Positions 16,612 through 26,300 of a stretch of 32,976 nt of DNA are shown here, one piece after another. Where the stretch lies: the NCBI GenBank assembly GCA_024636955.1, contig JAGXGB010000068.1:1-32976 (forward strand), in the 5' to 3' direction. Every line of letters begins with the position of its first letter. Within the stretch, counting starts at the first letter, position 1. Position numbers and translations under genes: made by a program. The notes below the pieces were generated by a model that did not search any database, was not told where the DNA came from, and saw nothing but the letters and a program-made list of their open reading frames with translations. Source of the DNA: Bacteroidales bacterium. Lineage in GTDB: Bacteria; Bacteroidota; Bacteroidia; Bacteroidales; Lentimicrobiaceae.

Positions 16612-17025
16612 ATGAAGACAATCGGAATACAAATTAAATCCACAGAGGCAATCATGGTTGTACTTGAGAAAGATGCAGCCGGAAACATTATGCAAACCAA
16701 TGAATCTGTCAAGTTTGGCATTGATGACCCGACCAAACCCAATCAGGTAAGGCAGTTCCGAGACCAAATAAATACAGCATTTGACTCAATCGGTGCCACC
16801 CGAATTGGAATTGTTGCAAGAAACGCAAACGGCAAAGGTGACCGTTCCCCTTCTCCAATTTCCTTTAAATTGGAAGGCATCATTCAGCTTTACGACAAGA
16901 TTGATGTAGAGCTTGTTTGGAAGCAAACAACAATTGCATACTTCAAAAAGAACGCAAGACCAGGCATTGCAAAAAATAAGTATCAGGAAGATGCCTATGA
17001 TCTTGCTTACTATTTAATGGATTAA
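16612..17025 (+). CDS. DUF3010-like small protein (predicted RNase H-like fold)
   Basis: 137 residues. The N-terminus MKTIGIQIKSTEAIMVVLEK, the central IGATRIGIVARNANGKGDRS and SFKLEGIIQLYDKIDVELV match my memory of the DUF3010 family (about 135-140 residues; IxGxEIKxxEAI start, FKLEAAIQL, DVEL). The beta-strand start GIQIKSTEAI resembles an RNase H/RuvC-like fold, but the first acidic residue expected of a nuclease is not present there (Gln), so enzymatic activity is doubtful. Function is unknown. It starts 1 bp after hsdS and ends 3 bp before a protein kinase gene, so it is probably translated with both. Such tight pairing suggests it is a substrate, regulator or partner of the kinase; that is inference. 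Confidence 0.7.
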   Translation: MKTIGIQIKSTEAIMVVLEKDAAGNIMQTNESVKFGIDDPTKPNQVRQFRDQINTAFDSIGATRIGIVARNANGKGDRSPSPISFKLEGIIQLYDKIDVELVWKQTTIAYFKKNARPGIAKNKYQEDAYDLAYYLMD

Positions 17026-17028
17026 ACA

Positions 17029-18135
17029 ATGGTAACAGTAAAACTAAACGATGAAGATTCAGCAAAAGCCATTCAGGATTTTGTAAGAAATACGCCTGAC
17101 ATCAACATCTATGAATATATCCGTAGAGGTTGCAATGGTGATGTGTATTTCGGTAAGCGTATTAAAATGAATGATGATGTGGTATTGAAATTCTACTGGT
17201 CGCACGCTAATTATGATGCAGCAGAAGAGGCAGTGATATTAAGACAAATTGAACACGATAATATTTTAAAAATCCATGATCTACGATTTCTACCACCATA
17301 CTATGCTTACTTTTTAACACCACGAATTTCGGGTGGCGATTTACAAGGAGTTATTGATAGCAGAAGACTTTCAAGCAGCGAATCTCTTGATATAATTGCA
17401 GGTGTTTTACTTGGCTTAACAGAACTTCATTCAAAACACAAATTGGTTCATCGTGATTTGAAGCCGGGCAATATTCTCCTTGACCTTGAAAAGAACATTC
17501 CTATCATTGCTGACCTTGGCGCTGTTAAGAAAATTCACAAAGCGGATGGATGTGTAACTGCATCAAAATCTACTTACTTATACCTTCCACCAGAAGCCAT
17601 ACTCGCAAACGAATACTATTATCAATCTGACATTTATCAAGTTGGTGTTATCATGTTTCAGTTGTTAGGTGGATATTTCCCTATCAATTCTCCAATGGAG
17701 TGGCTTACTGCAAGGGAGAAAAAACAGTTGGATGCCATCAGAAACACAACCGAGAAGTACCGTAAGTTTGAAGAAATGATTGGCAAAAAAATAGTGAAAG
17801 GACAAATAGTAGATACAAACAAACTCCCATTCTATTTAGATGCCAGATTTAAACGTGTATTGAACAAGGCATTGAACTTCCATTACGAAAAAAGATATAA
17901 AAACCCTTCTCTTTTTCTAAAGGAAGTTCATAAGCTTTTACGGTCAAGTCCTGATTATGTGCATGAGCCGGATAAACTCATTGTAAAACATGAAAACGGC
18001 AAAGAATTCCAAATGTATAAGAACAAGAAAGGTGAAGTAGTTTTAGAAAAACGCATTTACAATAAAGATTGGCGAAGGGATAATAGTCACAACGGTACAA
18101 TCGAATCAGCAATGAAAATAGCACGAAAAAAATAG
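17029..18135 (+). CDS. Eukaryotic-like Ser/Thr protein kinase
   Basis: 368 residues, no membrane helix. Kinase motifs in order: glycine-rich loop RGCNGDVYFG (33-42), ATP-anchoring Lys54 in VLKF, alpha-C Glu near 66-67, catalytic loop HRDLKPGN (141-148), DLG (162-164, in place of DFG), PPE (187-189, for APE), and Asp201 in SDIYQVGV. All catalytic residues are present. The C-terminal 55 or so residues (KLIVKHENGKEFQMYKNKKG ... SAMKIARKK) form a small extra domain, perhaps DUF2188-like. It starts 3 bp after the DUF3010-like gene and is followed by a 92-bp gap before the Argonaute gene, the widest gap between hsdS and that block. Kinases are known in several anti-phage systems; its role here is unknown. 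Confidence 0.93.
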   Translation: MVTVKLNDEDSAKAIQDFVRNTPDINIYEYIRRGCNGDVYFGKRIKMNDDVVLKFYWSHANYDAAEEAVILRQIEHDNILKIHDLRFLPPYYAYFLTPRISGGDLQGVIDSRRLSSSESLDIIAGVLLGLTELHSKHKLVHRDLKPGNILLDLEKNIPIIADLGAVKKIHKADGCVTASKSTYLYLPPEAILANEYYYQSDIYQVGVIMFQLLGGYFPINSPMEWLTAREKKQLDAIRNTTEKYRKFEEMIGKKIVKGQIVDTNKLPFYLDARFKRVLNKALNFHYEKRYKNPSLFLKEVHKLLRSSPDYVHEPDKLIVKHENGKEFQMYKNKKGEVVLEKRIYNKDWRRDNSHNGTIESAMKIARKK

Positions 18136-18227
18136 AATATATCACATAAAGAGAGACATGTAGTTCCCAGTTCCGAAAAAGATGGTCAAGATATGTATTG
18201 TGACAGTCAATAATTAATTAAGAAAAC

Positions 18228-20507
18228 ATGCAACTAAATTACTTTCCCATACAAATAGATTTTGAAAGGTATCAGATAAATACAGAGCCTTACACTCAGG
18301 AACGTCTTGCCGAATTACGAGCCTTATATAATTCAACACACTCTTTTTTTAAAAACGGAGACGCAATCTTTATTTCCAACAAGGATGGTGATGACAGCAT
18401 TACGATAGGAAAGTTATCTGAACGAAGTACTTTTGGCGACTATCAAATAACAGCTTCTCTGATAAAGCATATCTTTTTCAGAACTTTCAAAGACCGCTTT
18501 CCACAATACACTCCCGTAGATTTTTATCCTTTTCGATTCTTTTCTGGCAAAGAGGATATTATAAAAAGTGCCTTGCCCGAAAAACTGCAAGATAAAATCA
18601 GTTATAAAAAGCTTATTGAAGTTCAGTTGCGTTTGACTGAAATTAATGGCGTTAAGCGTTTCGGTTTCTTAATCAATATCCGCAGGAACTGGATTTTCAA
18701 TATCAGTTGTGCAGAATTGCATGCCGAAGGTTTTGATCTTAAAGGGTTGGATATTTTACATGCGGAAACGCTACCCGGATTAACCGACATACTTGCACCT
18801 AATGAAGAATTTGTAGGCATATTGAAAGAGGTAACAGGCAACAAAGCAAAAGTAGAAACCAACGAAGGGCTGAAAGAATATGAATTAAATGAATTGTTTA
18901 TCAGAAAAACAAAATTCAATATTGGTAATTACCTAAGCTTTGCTACATCTCAACCAAAAAGCGATGAAATTCTGAACATCATTGAAAGCAAGCGTTCTGA
19001 CATCTACAATCCCCAGAGCCTTTATACTGAGATAAATAAAATTGCAGAACATCTTTTTACTGAAACCAGGCAACCTGTCTTATTCCAAAACAAAGACAGT
19101 TTTTGCTATTCTGTTGATAGCAAACCTATAGAAGTTTCTAATACTATACAGCTAAAGACACCCACTTTTATCTTCGACTATGCAGCAACGAAGACTAACA
19201 ATTTTAACCCTGATGCAGGACTCTCAAATTATGGTCCTTATGATAGCATTACATTCGATATAAAAACACCAAACATACTTTGCATTTGCAATAAAATTAA
19301 TCGTGGAGTTTTCACAAACTTTCTTTCGGGCTTAAAAGATGGCCTTCCGCAATCAAAGTATTTTCAAAAAGGGTTACAAAGAAAATATGACTTACAGGAT
19401 GTGTTATTTAACATCAAGGAAATTCAGGACTTTACGGTTGCTGAATATCTTAATGCCATAAGAAGCGAAGATGAAAGTAAACCCCATTTAGCCATCATAG
19501 AAATTCCGGCAGCTTTTAAACGATATGATGATAGTAACAATCCGTACTATACTATCAAAGCAAAATTGCTTTCCCTTGAAATTCCCGTGCAGTATGTTAC
19601 ATCTGAAATCATCAAGAATCATAATGAGTACATTTTAAACTCATTGGCATTACAGCTTTACGCCAAAATGGGAGGCATTCCCTGGGTGTTGCCTTCACAG
19701 CGCTCGGTTGACCGTGAAATAGTAATTGGCATTGGTCACAGCTGGCTTAGGAAAAATCAATATGCTGGTGCGAAGCAAAACAGAGTAGTTGGCATCACTA
19801 CTTTTCTTTCAAGTGATGGGCAATATCTTTTAGCTGATAAGGTAAAGGATGTAGCATTTGAAAACTACTTTGCTGAATTGCTCAAAAGCTTAAATAATTC
19901 CATTCACAGACTTTCAACAGAACAAGGCTGGTCTGAAGGTGAAACCGTTCGATTGATTTTTCACATTTTCAAACCTATTAAAAACATAGAGTTTGATGTA
20001 ATTAGCCAATTGGTAAGAGAAATCAATAAATACAATATAAAGTTTGCGTTTGTAACTATAAGCCAAACCCATCCAAATATGCTGTTTGACGTAAATCAGT
20101 CAGGAGTGCAAAACTATGGAAACACTATTGGAGCACTTATACCAAACAGAGGCAGTAATATTTTTCTGGATTCAGAAACCTGCATTGTTCAAATGTTAGG
20201 GGCAAATGAGTTAAAAACTTCAAAGCAAGGAATGAGCAAGCCCATTCAAATAAAAATTCGCACTCCTCAGGGGAATTACGACAAAAATGATTTGAATGAT
20301 TTGATTTTTCACGATTTAAGCTACATTACACAGCAAATATTTTCGTTCACTTATTTGTCATGGCGTAGCTTTTTGCCGGGTGAAGAACCTGCTACAATGA
20401 AGTATTCAAACCTTATTTCACATTTGCTCGGAAAAATGAGAAGCGTACCGGGTTGGGATGCCGATAAACTGAATTATGGATTAAAAAGAAAGAAATGGTT
20501 TCTATAG
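18228..20507 (+). CDS. Catalytically inactive long prokaryotic Argonaute (pAgo)
   Basis: 759 residues, long-type by size. The N-terminal half (1-400) has Ago N/L-like features (RNWIFNISCAEL then GFDLKGLDIL near 153-176). MID domain about 418-495, with the conserved Lys480 in YAKMGGIPW. PIWI domain about 496-759: VIGIGHSW, GITTFLSSDGQYL, LIFHIFKP, and the C-terminal TYLSWRSFLP ... EPATMKYSN. The slicing tetrad is gone at every position I can place: Asp of GIDxS is Gly503, Asp of HRDG is Phe581, and the final Asp/His after the YA/YS pair is Asn728. It should bind a guide and target without cutting. Inactive long-B pAgos act with effector proteins in abortive infection. The next gene, for a membrane protein, overlaps its end by 13 bp. 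The guide type is unknown. Confidence 0.88.
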   Translation: MQLNYFPIQIDFERYQINTEPYTQERLAELRALYNSTHSFFKNGDAIFISNKDGDDSITIGKLSERSTFGDYQITASLIKHIFFRTFKDRFPQYTPVDFYPFRFFSGKEDIIKSALPEKLQDKISYKKLIEVQLRLTEINGVKRFGFLINIRRNWIFNISCAELHAEGFDLKGLDILHAETLPGLTDILAPNEEFVGILKEVTGNKAKVETNEGLKEYELNELFIRKTKFNIGNYLSFATSQPKSDEILNIIESKRSDIYNPQSLYTEINKIAEHLFTETRQPVLFQNKDSFCYSVDSKPIEVSNTIQLKTPTFIFDYAATKTNNFNPDAGLSNYGPYDSITFDIKTPNILCICNKINRGVFTNFLSGLKDGLPQSKYFQKGLQRKYDLQDVLFNIKEIQDFTVAEYLNAIRSEDESKPHLAIIEIPAAFKRYDDSNNPYYTIKAKLLSLEIPVQYVTSEIIKNHNEYILNSLALQLYAKMGGIPWVLPSQRSVDREIVIGIGHSWLRKNQYAGAKQNRVVGITTFLSSDGQYLLADKVKDVAFENYFAELLKSLNNSIHRLSTEQGWSEGETVRLIFHIFKPIKNIEFDVISQLVREINKYNIKFAFVTISQTHPNMLFDVNQSGVQNYGNTIGALIPNRGSNIFLDSETCIVQMLGANELKTSKQGMSKPIQIKIRTPQGNYDKNDLNDLIFHDLSYITQQIFSFTYLSWRSFLPGEEPATMKYSNLISHLLGKMRSVPGWDADKLNYGLKRKKWFL

Positions 20508-21391
20508 AAAACAAACTCTCTTATCTGCATAGTATTGATGAAAATCCAATATTATCTGCGTTCAACCAATTGTTGATTGGCAAAGTCATTTCTCAGCCAA
20601 TTGATAGTGATCTAAATGAAGCCGATGAAATTTACTTTGGGATCATTTCAGCCATTCAAGCTAATGATAAAATAGCATTTGAAAGGTATTACAACAAAAA
20701 GAGCAAAAGCAATCCAAGCAAAGAATCGCCTGCCCCATTTGTCAATAATGACTTTCTGATATTTTCTATCATTCTGGGTGTTTCAAAATTTAAGATTGAA
20801 AAAGCTTGGATTATAAACATCGTTTCGATTAGAAGCCAAAATGCCATCACTACTACTTTAAATAATCTTTTAGCAGAGAACTATTATAGCACAAGCAACC
20901 TGCCTGAAGTCGTATACATGTTTTTGCTACACATCAATCAGGGCTTAATTACAAATAACTTTCTAAATTCTACTTTTAAAAGGATAAACGAAAACACCGC
21001 ATTGCTTGATAATAAAAGTGATTTTCAAAAATTGTGCGCAATCCATACTTACAATTCAATTATACAACTTAAAGAAGCACCAGAAGGAAGCGAAATACAA
21101 TTGTTTAAATCTTTTAATTCAAGATTTGTAAAAAGGATGAAGATTTTATCATGGGTGTTGCTAGCTGTCGTTTTTATCGGTTTGATATATGGGCTTCTAA
21201 ATCTCCCAATATATTCTCCCAAAGCCATTCAGATAATCGACCAATACGATTACATCTTCACGATTCTGGGAATCTTAGGATTTACATTTTTAGATAATCA
21301 AATAGGCTTCAGGAGAAAAATGCATGCATTGACAATGAGATTGTTTGGATATCCTAAAGGGTTAATAAAAAACAATAAAGAGAACAAATGA
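20495..21391 (+). CDS. Putative Argonaute-associated membrane effector
   Basis: 298 residues. The first 210 are soluble, largely helical and unfamiliar (for example NEADEIYFGIISAIQAND, VYMFLLHINQGL). Two hydrophobic helices follow near the C-terminus, about 217-238 (ILSWVLLAVVFIGLIYGLL) and 250-268 (DYIFTILGILGFTFL), then a basic tail (RRKMHALTMRLFGYPKG). Its ATG (20495) lies inside the last codons of the Argonaute gene in another frame, a 13-bp overlap that implies translational coupling. By position and topology it resembles the membrane effectors paired with inactive pAgos, which permeabilise or depolarise the membrane when the Argonaute finds its target. No sequence family was recognised, so the effector role is inferred from context. 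Confidence 0.78.
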   Translation: MVSIENKLSYLHSIDENPILSAFNQLLIGKVISQPIDSDLNEADEIYFGIISAIQANDKIAFERYYNKKSKSNPSKESPAPFVNNDFLIFSIILGVSKFKIEKAWIINIVSIRSQNAITTTLNNLLAENYYSTSNLPEVVYMFLLHINQGLITNNFLNSTFKRINENTALLDNKSDFQKLCAIHTYNSIIQLKEAPEGSEIQLFKSFNSRFVKRMKILSWVLLAVVFIGLIYGLLNLPIYSPKAIQIIDQYDYIFTILGILGFTFLDNQIGFRRKMHALTMRLFGYPKGLIKNNKENK

Positions 21392-23073
21392 CCATAGCAG
21401 AATTAAAACAGCTTAAAGAAAGCGAAGATAAAGTTGAGTTTAAAGAGGCAAAATATCAATATGCTTATAACAGCAGTCGCAAAAGTGTATTGGGTTACAC
21501 CGTAGCTTTTACCAATGAAAAAGGCGGTTATCTAGTATTTGGTTTAGAAGATGCTCATCCACACAACGTGTGTGGTTCTAAGGCTTTTGAGGACAGAGAA
21601 GGTCAGCTTGAACAAGATGTTTATCGCGATACCGGAATAAGAATACAAACAGAAGTTTTGTTTGAGGGAGCAAACCGGGTATTGGTAATAAAAATCCCTT
21701 CCCGACCTGTAGGTAAACCACTTTATTTTAATGATGTCCCGTTGATGAGGGTTGGCGATGGACTGGAAAGGATGTCTGATGAAATGTATCTGTCCATCAT
21801 TCAGGAACAAGAGCCGGATTTTTCAGCTAAGATATGTCAAGGAATCAGTATGGTCGATTTAGATGAAACTGCCATCAAAAAAATGAAAGAAAGCTATTCC
21901 CGCAAACAAAAGAATCCCGGCTTTCTCCAACTCAGTACCGAGCAGGTATTAACCGATTTAAAATTGCTTGACAATGGCAAGTTAAATAATGCAGCACTGA
22001 TTCTACTGGCCAAAAAAGAAGTGATTCATTCCAAGTTGCCACAAAGTAAAACCATTTGGGAGTTTCGCAACAGTGAAGCACAAATACACCACGATAGCCG
22101 TGAAGTAATTGATGAACCTTTGTTTATAGCCATTGATAGCATTTGGAAAATGATAAACCAACCCACACTCAACCGAAAATATCCGGTACAATCGGGAGCT
22201 TACATTTTCGATTTGTATGATTTTAACGAAGAGGTAATTCGTGAAGCCGTTCTCAATGCAATTGCACATAGGGATTACACCATTACCAGCGAAGTAGCCA
22301 TAAAGCAGTACCCCAACAAAATCACTATTGCCAATCCAGGTGGTTTCCCTAAAGGTGTAACCATTGAAAATATTCTTACGGTTAGCAGCACACCCAGAAG
22401 CCGCTTAATGACTGAAATTTTAGAAAAGACCGGACTAGTGGAACGCAGCGGTCAAGGTGTAGATAAAATATTCTCCATTACCCTATCCGAAGGTAAAGCA
22501 GAACCGGACTACACGAATTCGGATATGTTTCAGGTTTCGCTTACCCTAAGGACTGAGATTATTGACAAGGCATTTCACGTATTTTTAAGTCAATACCAAA
22601 ACAGCGAAAAAGAACCTAAGTTAGGCGTAGAGCAAATTATTACGCTTTCCAAAATACGGAAAAGCATATTCCAAAACCTGAAGGCCGAAATCGCAAGCCA
22701 ATTAGAAAAATCAGGTTTAATTGAAAAAATTTCAGGACATACCAACCGCTATACTTTGTCACAAGAATACCATGCACTTGTAAATGATGGTTTAAGAATT
22801 GGCAAAAGGTATTTGGTAAAAGAGATCGAATTCATTCTTTTGGCATTGCAAGGAAACGCTTTGAAGATTGGCCATTTAGAAGATTTACTTAAAGACTTCC
22901 TATCAAGAAATCAAATAAACTATTTGAAGATGAAACTGATGGAAGATGAAGTAGTGAAAGTAGAAGGAAAAATAAAAGGTGCTCGATATTCTATTGCTGA
23001 TAAATATGCCGATTTAAGAGGTGATGTTTTACTAGGTGCAGTTATATCAGAACTAAGAGGTAAATATGAATAA
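21388..23073 (+). CDS. AlbA_2 (Schlafen AAA_4)-domain ATP-binding protein
   Basis: 561 residues. N-terminal AlbA_2/Schlafen-like putative nucleic-acid-binding domain (about 10-130; ESEDKVEFKEAK, FTNEKGGYLVFGLED, PLMRVGDGLERMS). Middle GHKL-type ATPase-like domain (about 275-370; VIREAVLNAIAHRDY, ITIANPGGFPKG, TPRSRLMTEILEKTGLVERS, SGQGVDKIF). The remainder looks like winged-helix segments (about 400-550). This family is often labelled RecG-like or transcriptional regulator and is a frequent passenger of type I R-M loci. Its ATG overlaps the stop of the membrane-protein gene by 4 bp (ATGA), so it belongs to the same coupled group as the Argonaute. The frame remains open for 45 codons past its TAA. 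Confidence 0.88.
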   Translation: MTIAELKQLKESEDKVEFKEAKYQYAYNSSRKSVLGYTVAFTNEKGGYLVFGLEDAHPHNVCGSKAFEDREGQLEQDVYRDTGIRIQTEVLFEGANRVLVIKIPSRPVGKPLYFNDVPLMRVGDGLERMSDEMYLSIIQEQEPDFSAKICQGISMVDLDETAIKKMKESYSRKQKNPGFLQLSTEQVLTDLKLLDNGKLNNAALILLAKKEVIHSKLPQSKTIWEFRNSEAQIHHDSREVIDEPLFIAIDSIWKMINQPTLNRKYPVQSGAYIFDLYDFNEEVIREAVLNAIAHRDYTITSEVAIKQYPNKITIANPGGFPKGVTIENILTVSSTPRSRLMTEILEKTGLVERSGQGVDKIFSITLSEGKAEPDYTNSDMFQVSLTLRTEIIDKAFHVFLSQYQNSEKEPKLGVEQIITLSKIRKSIFQNLKAEIASQLEKSGLIEKISGHTNRYTLSQEYHALVNDGLRIGKRYLVKEIEFILLALQGNALKIGHLEDLLKDFLSRNQINYLKMKLMEDEVVKVEGKIKGARYSIADKYADLRGDVLLGAVISELRGKYE

Positions 23074-23211
23074 GCAGCTAATTGTCTATATGCCAGTAAT
23101 GATTCTCTGTATGCTCGAGATAAAAGAACTAAAGAAGATGCTGAAAGAGATGCTACTATTCTATGTATTGCAGCTACAAATGATGGTGACGTTAATGCAC
23201 AGTCATCATAA
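23074..23211 (+). pseudogene. In-frame 45-codon tail after the AlbA_2 gene stop
   Basis: Directly after the TAA at 23071-23073 the same frame reads on for 45 sense codons with a hydrophilic, protein-like composition (YASNDSLYARDKRTKEDAER, then DATILCIAATNDGDVNAQSS) to a second TAA at 23209-23211. There is no ATG in it. Either the AlbA_2 gene lost its tail by a nonsense change, or this is the end of another lost gene. An open frame of this length can occur by chance, so confidence is low. The rest of the 282-bp gap before hsdR is a degenerate repeat. Confidence 0.35.
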
Positions 23212-23250
23212 GTGCGTGAAATACAGTATAACAACAAGTTCGCTGACTGA

Positions 23251-23340
23251 ATTTCAATTCTTTGTATCGGGCTCTGGATTCTCTGTATTGGCTCGGGAAC
23301 CGGAATATTTCAATTCTCTATATTGGGCATCCGGTTCTCT
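23251..23340. repeat. Degenerate tandem repeat upstream of hsdR
   Basis: Two and a half to three units of a roughly 28-30-bp motif with common core ttctntgtatngggc followed by a ccgg or ctgg: compare 23256 (ttctttgtatcggg), 23279 (ttctctgtattggc) and 23314 (ttctctatattggg). It fills the spacer just before the HsdR start and may bind a regulator or be a remnant. Confidence 0.5.
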
Positions 23341-23355
23341 AAAAAGTTAAAAATT

Positions 23356-26300
23356 ATGGACACGCCAAGTTTTAAAGAAGACCATATTAGCCAGATTCCA
23401 GCATTGCAGATGCTGGTGAAGCTGGGATATGGTTATTTAAGCCCTGCAGAAGCAGAAAGGCTGAGGGGAGGCAAAACTACTAATGTGTTGCTGGAAGATG
23501 TGTTGAGGAAGCAGTTGAAGGAGATCAACTGCATTAGGGCAAGTACAACCAAAACCAGCATATTTACAGACGAAAATATTGAGCGGGGCATTTTAGCTTT
23601 AAAGAACCTTCCAATGAACGAGGGCTACATTGCAGCCAGTGAAAGAGCGTACAACCTTCTCACCCTGGGTCAGGCATTAGAGCAAAGTATAGATGGCGAC
23701 AAGAAGAGTTTTACCCTGCAATATATTGACTGGAAAAATATTGGCAACAACGTTTTTCACGTAACCGAAGAATTCAGCGTAATGCGAAGCACCAGCAAAG
23801 AGCATTACCGCCCTGATTTGGTGCTTTTTGTGAATGGTGTTCCGCTTTGCATCATCGAGTGCAAAAGACCTGACATGAAAGAACCTTTGAAACAGGCTAT
23901 CAGTCAACAAATAAGGAGTCAACAGGAAGATGGAATCAGAAATCTTTATGTATATTCTCAAATACTACTTTCCATAAGCTGCACTCAGGGTTTGTATGCC
24001 ACTAACTCAACACCTGAGAAGTTTTGGGCAAAATGGCAAGAGAAATTTAACAGCGATGAAGAAGAACAGAATTACTTAACCATATTACCAGAACTCAAAA
24101 ATCAAAAACTTCCTGCTTTGATAAAGGAACAATTGTTTGCCGACCGGTTCAAATATGTGCGACAATACTTTGATGCCTTAGAACAGGAATACATACTTCC
24201 CACTATTCAAGATGAATACTTGTTTGGCTTATGCCGACCTGAACGATTGATGGACATAGTTTTCAATTTCGTTTTGTTTGACAATGGCGAAAAGAAAGTA
24301 GCCCGTTACCAGCAGTTTTTCGCTATTAAAAAATCCATGCAGAGGATTAAGAACGTGGAAAATGGTAAACGAAGAGGCGGAGTAATCTGGCACACACAAG
24401 GGAGCGGGAAATCATTGACCATGGTAATGCTGGCACAAGCCATTGCAATGGAACCAAATATTCGCAATCCAAAAATTGTATTAGTTACAGACAGAACTGA
24501 TTTGGAGAACCAGATCACAAATACATTCCGTAAGTGCGGAATGTTTGTTGAGAATGCCACTACAGGTAAACGATTGGTTGAGCTACTTGAAAGCAAAAGT
24601 GATGCAGTAGTAACTACCATCATTAACAAGTTTGTAGCAGCAGTAAAGAAAATCAGCAAGCCGTTAGAAAGCCATGATATTTTTGTTTTGGTGGATGAAG
24701 GTCACAGAACACAGCACGGTATTTTTAATATCGAAATGCAAAAAACTTTGCCCAATGCCTGTTTTATTGCCATGACAGGAACACCGCTATTCAAAAAAGA
24801 CAAGAGCACAGCAGTAAAATTTGGTGGCGTCATTGATGCCTATACTGTTGATCAGGCTGTAAGCGATAAAGCAGTTGTTCCATTATTATACGAAGGGCGA
24901 TTGGCTTTGCAAGATGTAAATGCCAGTCCTATTGATACCTTTTTTGGTATGGTTTCAGAGCCCTTGACCGATTATCAAAAGGCAGACATCAAGAAGAAGT
25001 TTACCCGATACGACCATTTGAATGCAGCAGAACAAAAAATGAGAATGATAGCCTGGGACATCAGCTACCATTTTCGTGACAACTGGCAGGGCAGAACTCC
25101 TTTTAAGGGGCAATTGGTTTGCGATAAAAAAATAAACGCCATCAGATACAAAGAATATCTGGACGAAATATCTATTGTAAGTTGTGAAGTGTTGATCTCA
25201 TCTATTGATGAACGTGAAGGCGAAGAAAGTGCTTATGAAAAATCAACCGAAAAGGAAAATAGGTTTTGGAAAAAGATGATGGACGAACATGGCAATTCAA
25301 AAAGCTATGAGAAGAACATCATCAGTCGATTTAAAAACCAAAAAGACCCGGAAATCATTATTGTGGTAGATAAACTTCTCACCGGTTTTGATGAACCGAA
25401 AAACATGGTTTTGTATATCACACGAAATTTACAAGGACACAAATTATTACAAGCTATTGCAAGAGTCAACCGAATATATCCCGATAAAGAGTTTGGTTAC
25501 ATTATTGATTATTATGGAGTCATCGAAAATCTGGATGATGCCTTATTTTTGTATTCATCGTTTGAAGATTTTGACGATGAAGATCTGGCAGGAACACTTA
25601 CTAACATTTCAGACGAAATCAAAAAGCTGCCACAAATACATTCTGACCTTTGGGATATTTTTAAAACCATTGCTAATAAGAGGGATGCAGAAGCCTATCA
25701 ACAATTATTAAAGGATGAAGCTATCAGAGTATTGTTCTATGATAAACTGGCTGCATTTGCTAAGAGAATGAAATTGGCTTTATCTTCCATACAATTTCAT
25801 AAGGAAGTTGAAGAAAAAGTGATCAATCGTTACAAAGAAGATTTGACGATGTTTTTGAAGTTACGTTTGGCAGTTATTGAAAGATACAGTGATGAGATAG
25901 ACTATAGACAATACGAAGGTCAAATTCAAAAACTGATTGACACACATATCACCACCGAAAAAATTGAAACTATTACTGAGCTGGTAAACATTTTCGATAA
26001 AGATAAATTTCAGCAAGAGGTTGAAAACACTACAGGCAAAGCAGCCAAAGCTGATAAGATTGCCAGTCGAACAGCGAAGCACATTACAGAGAAAATGGAT
26101 GAAGACCCTGCTTTCTATAAGAAGTTTTCGCAAATGCTGAGAGAAACCATTGCAGAGTACGAGGCCAAGCGAATCAGTGAAGCGCAATATCTGAGCAGAG
26201 TTCAGGAAATCATGAATAACGTGTTAGCTCACACTGACAAGGAGATTCCTGATCAGTTAAAAGACAGAGATGTTGCCAAAGCTTTTTACGGGTTGACAGT

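Noticed and set aside
16612..17025. DUF3010-like protein as an active nuclease
   Set aside because: The first strand has Gln where an RNase H-like enzyme needs an acidic residue, so catalysis is not claimed.
18136..18227. Separate promoter for the Argonaute gene
   Set aside because: No TTTG / TAnnTTTG pair with suitable spacing is present in the 92-bp gap; transcription from the upstream promoter is the simpler reading.
23066..23350. 94-codon ORF overlapping the AlbA_2 stop
   Set aside because: Met- and Leu-rich with an unlikely composition, and its second half is the degenerate repeat. The protein-like frame in this stretch is the one continuing the AlbA_2 gene.
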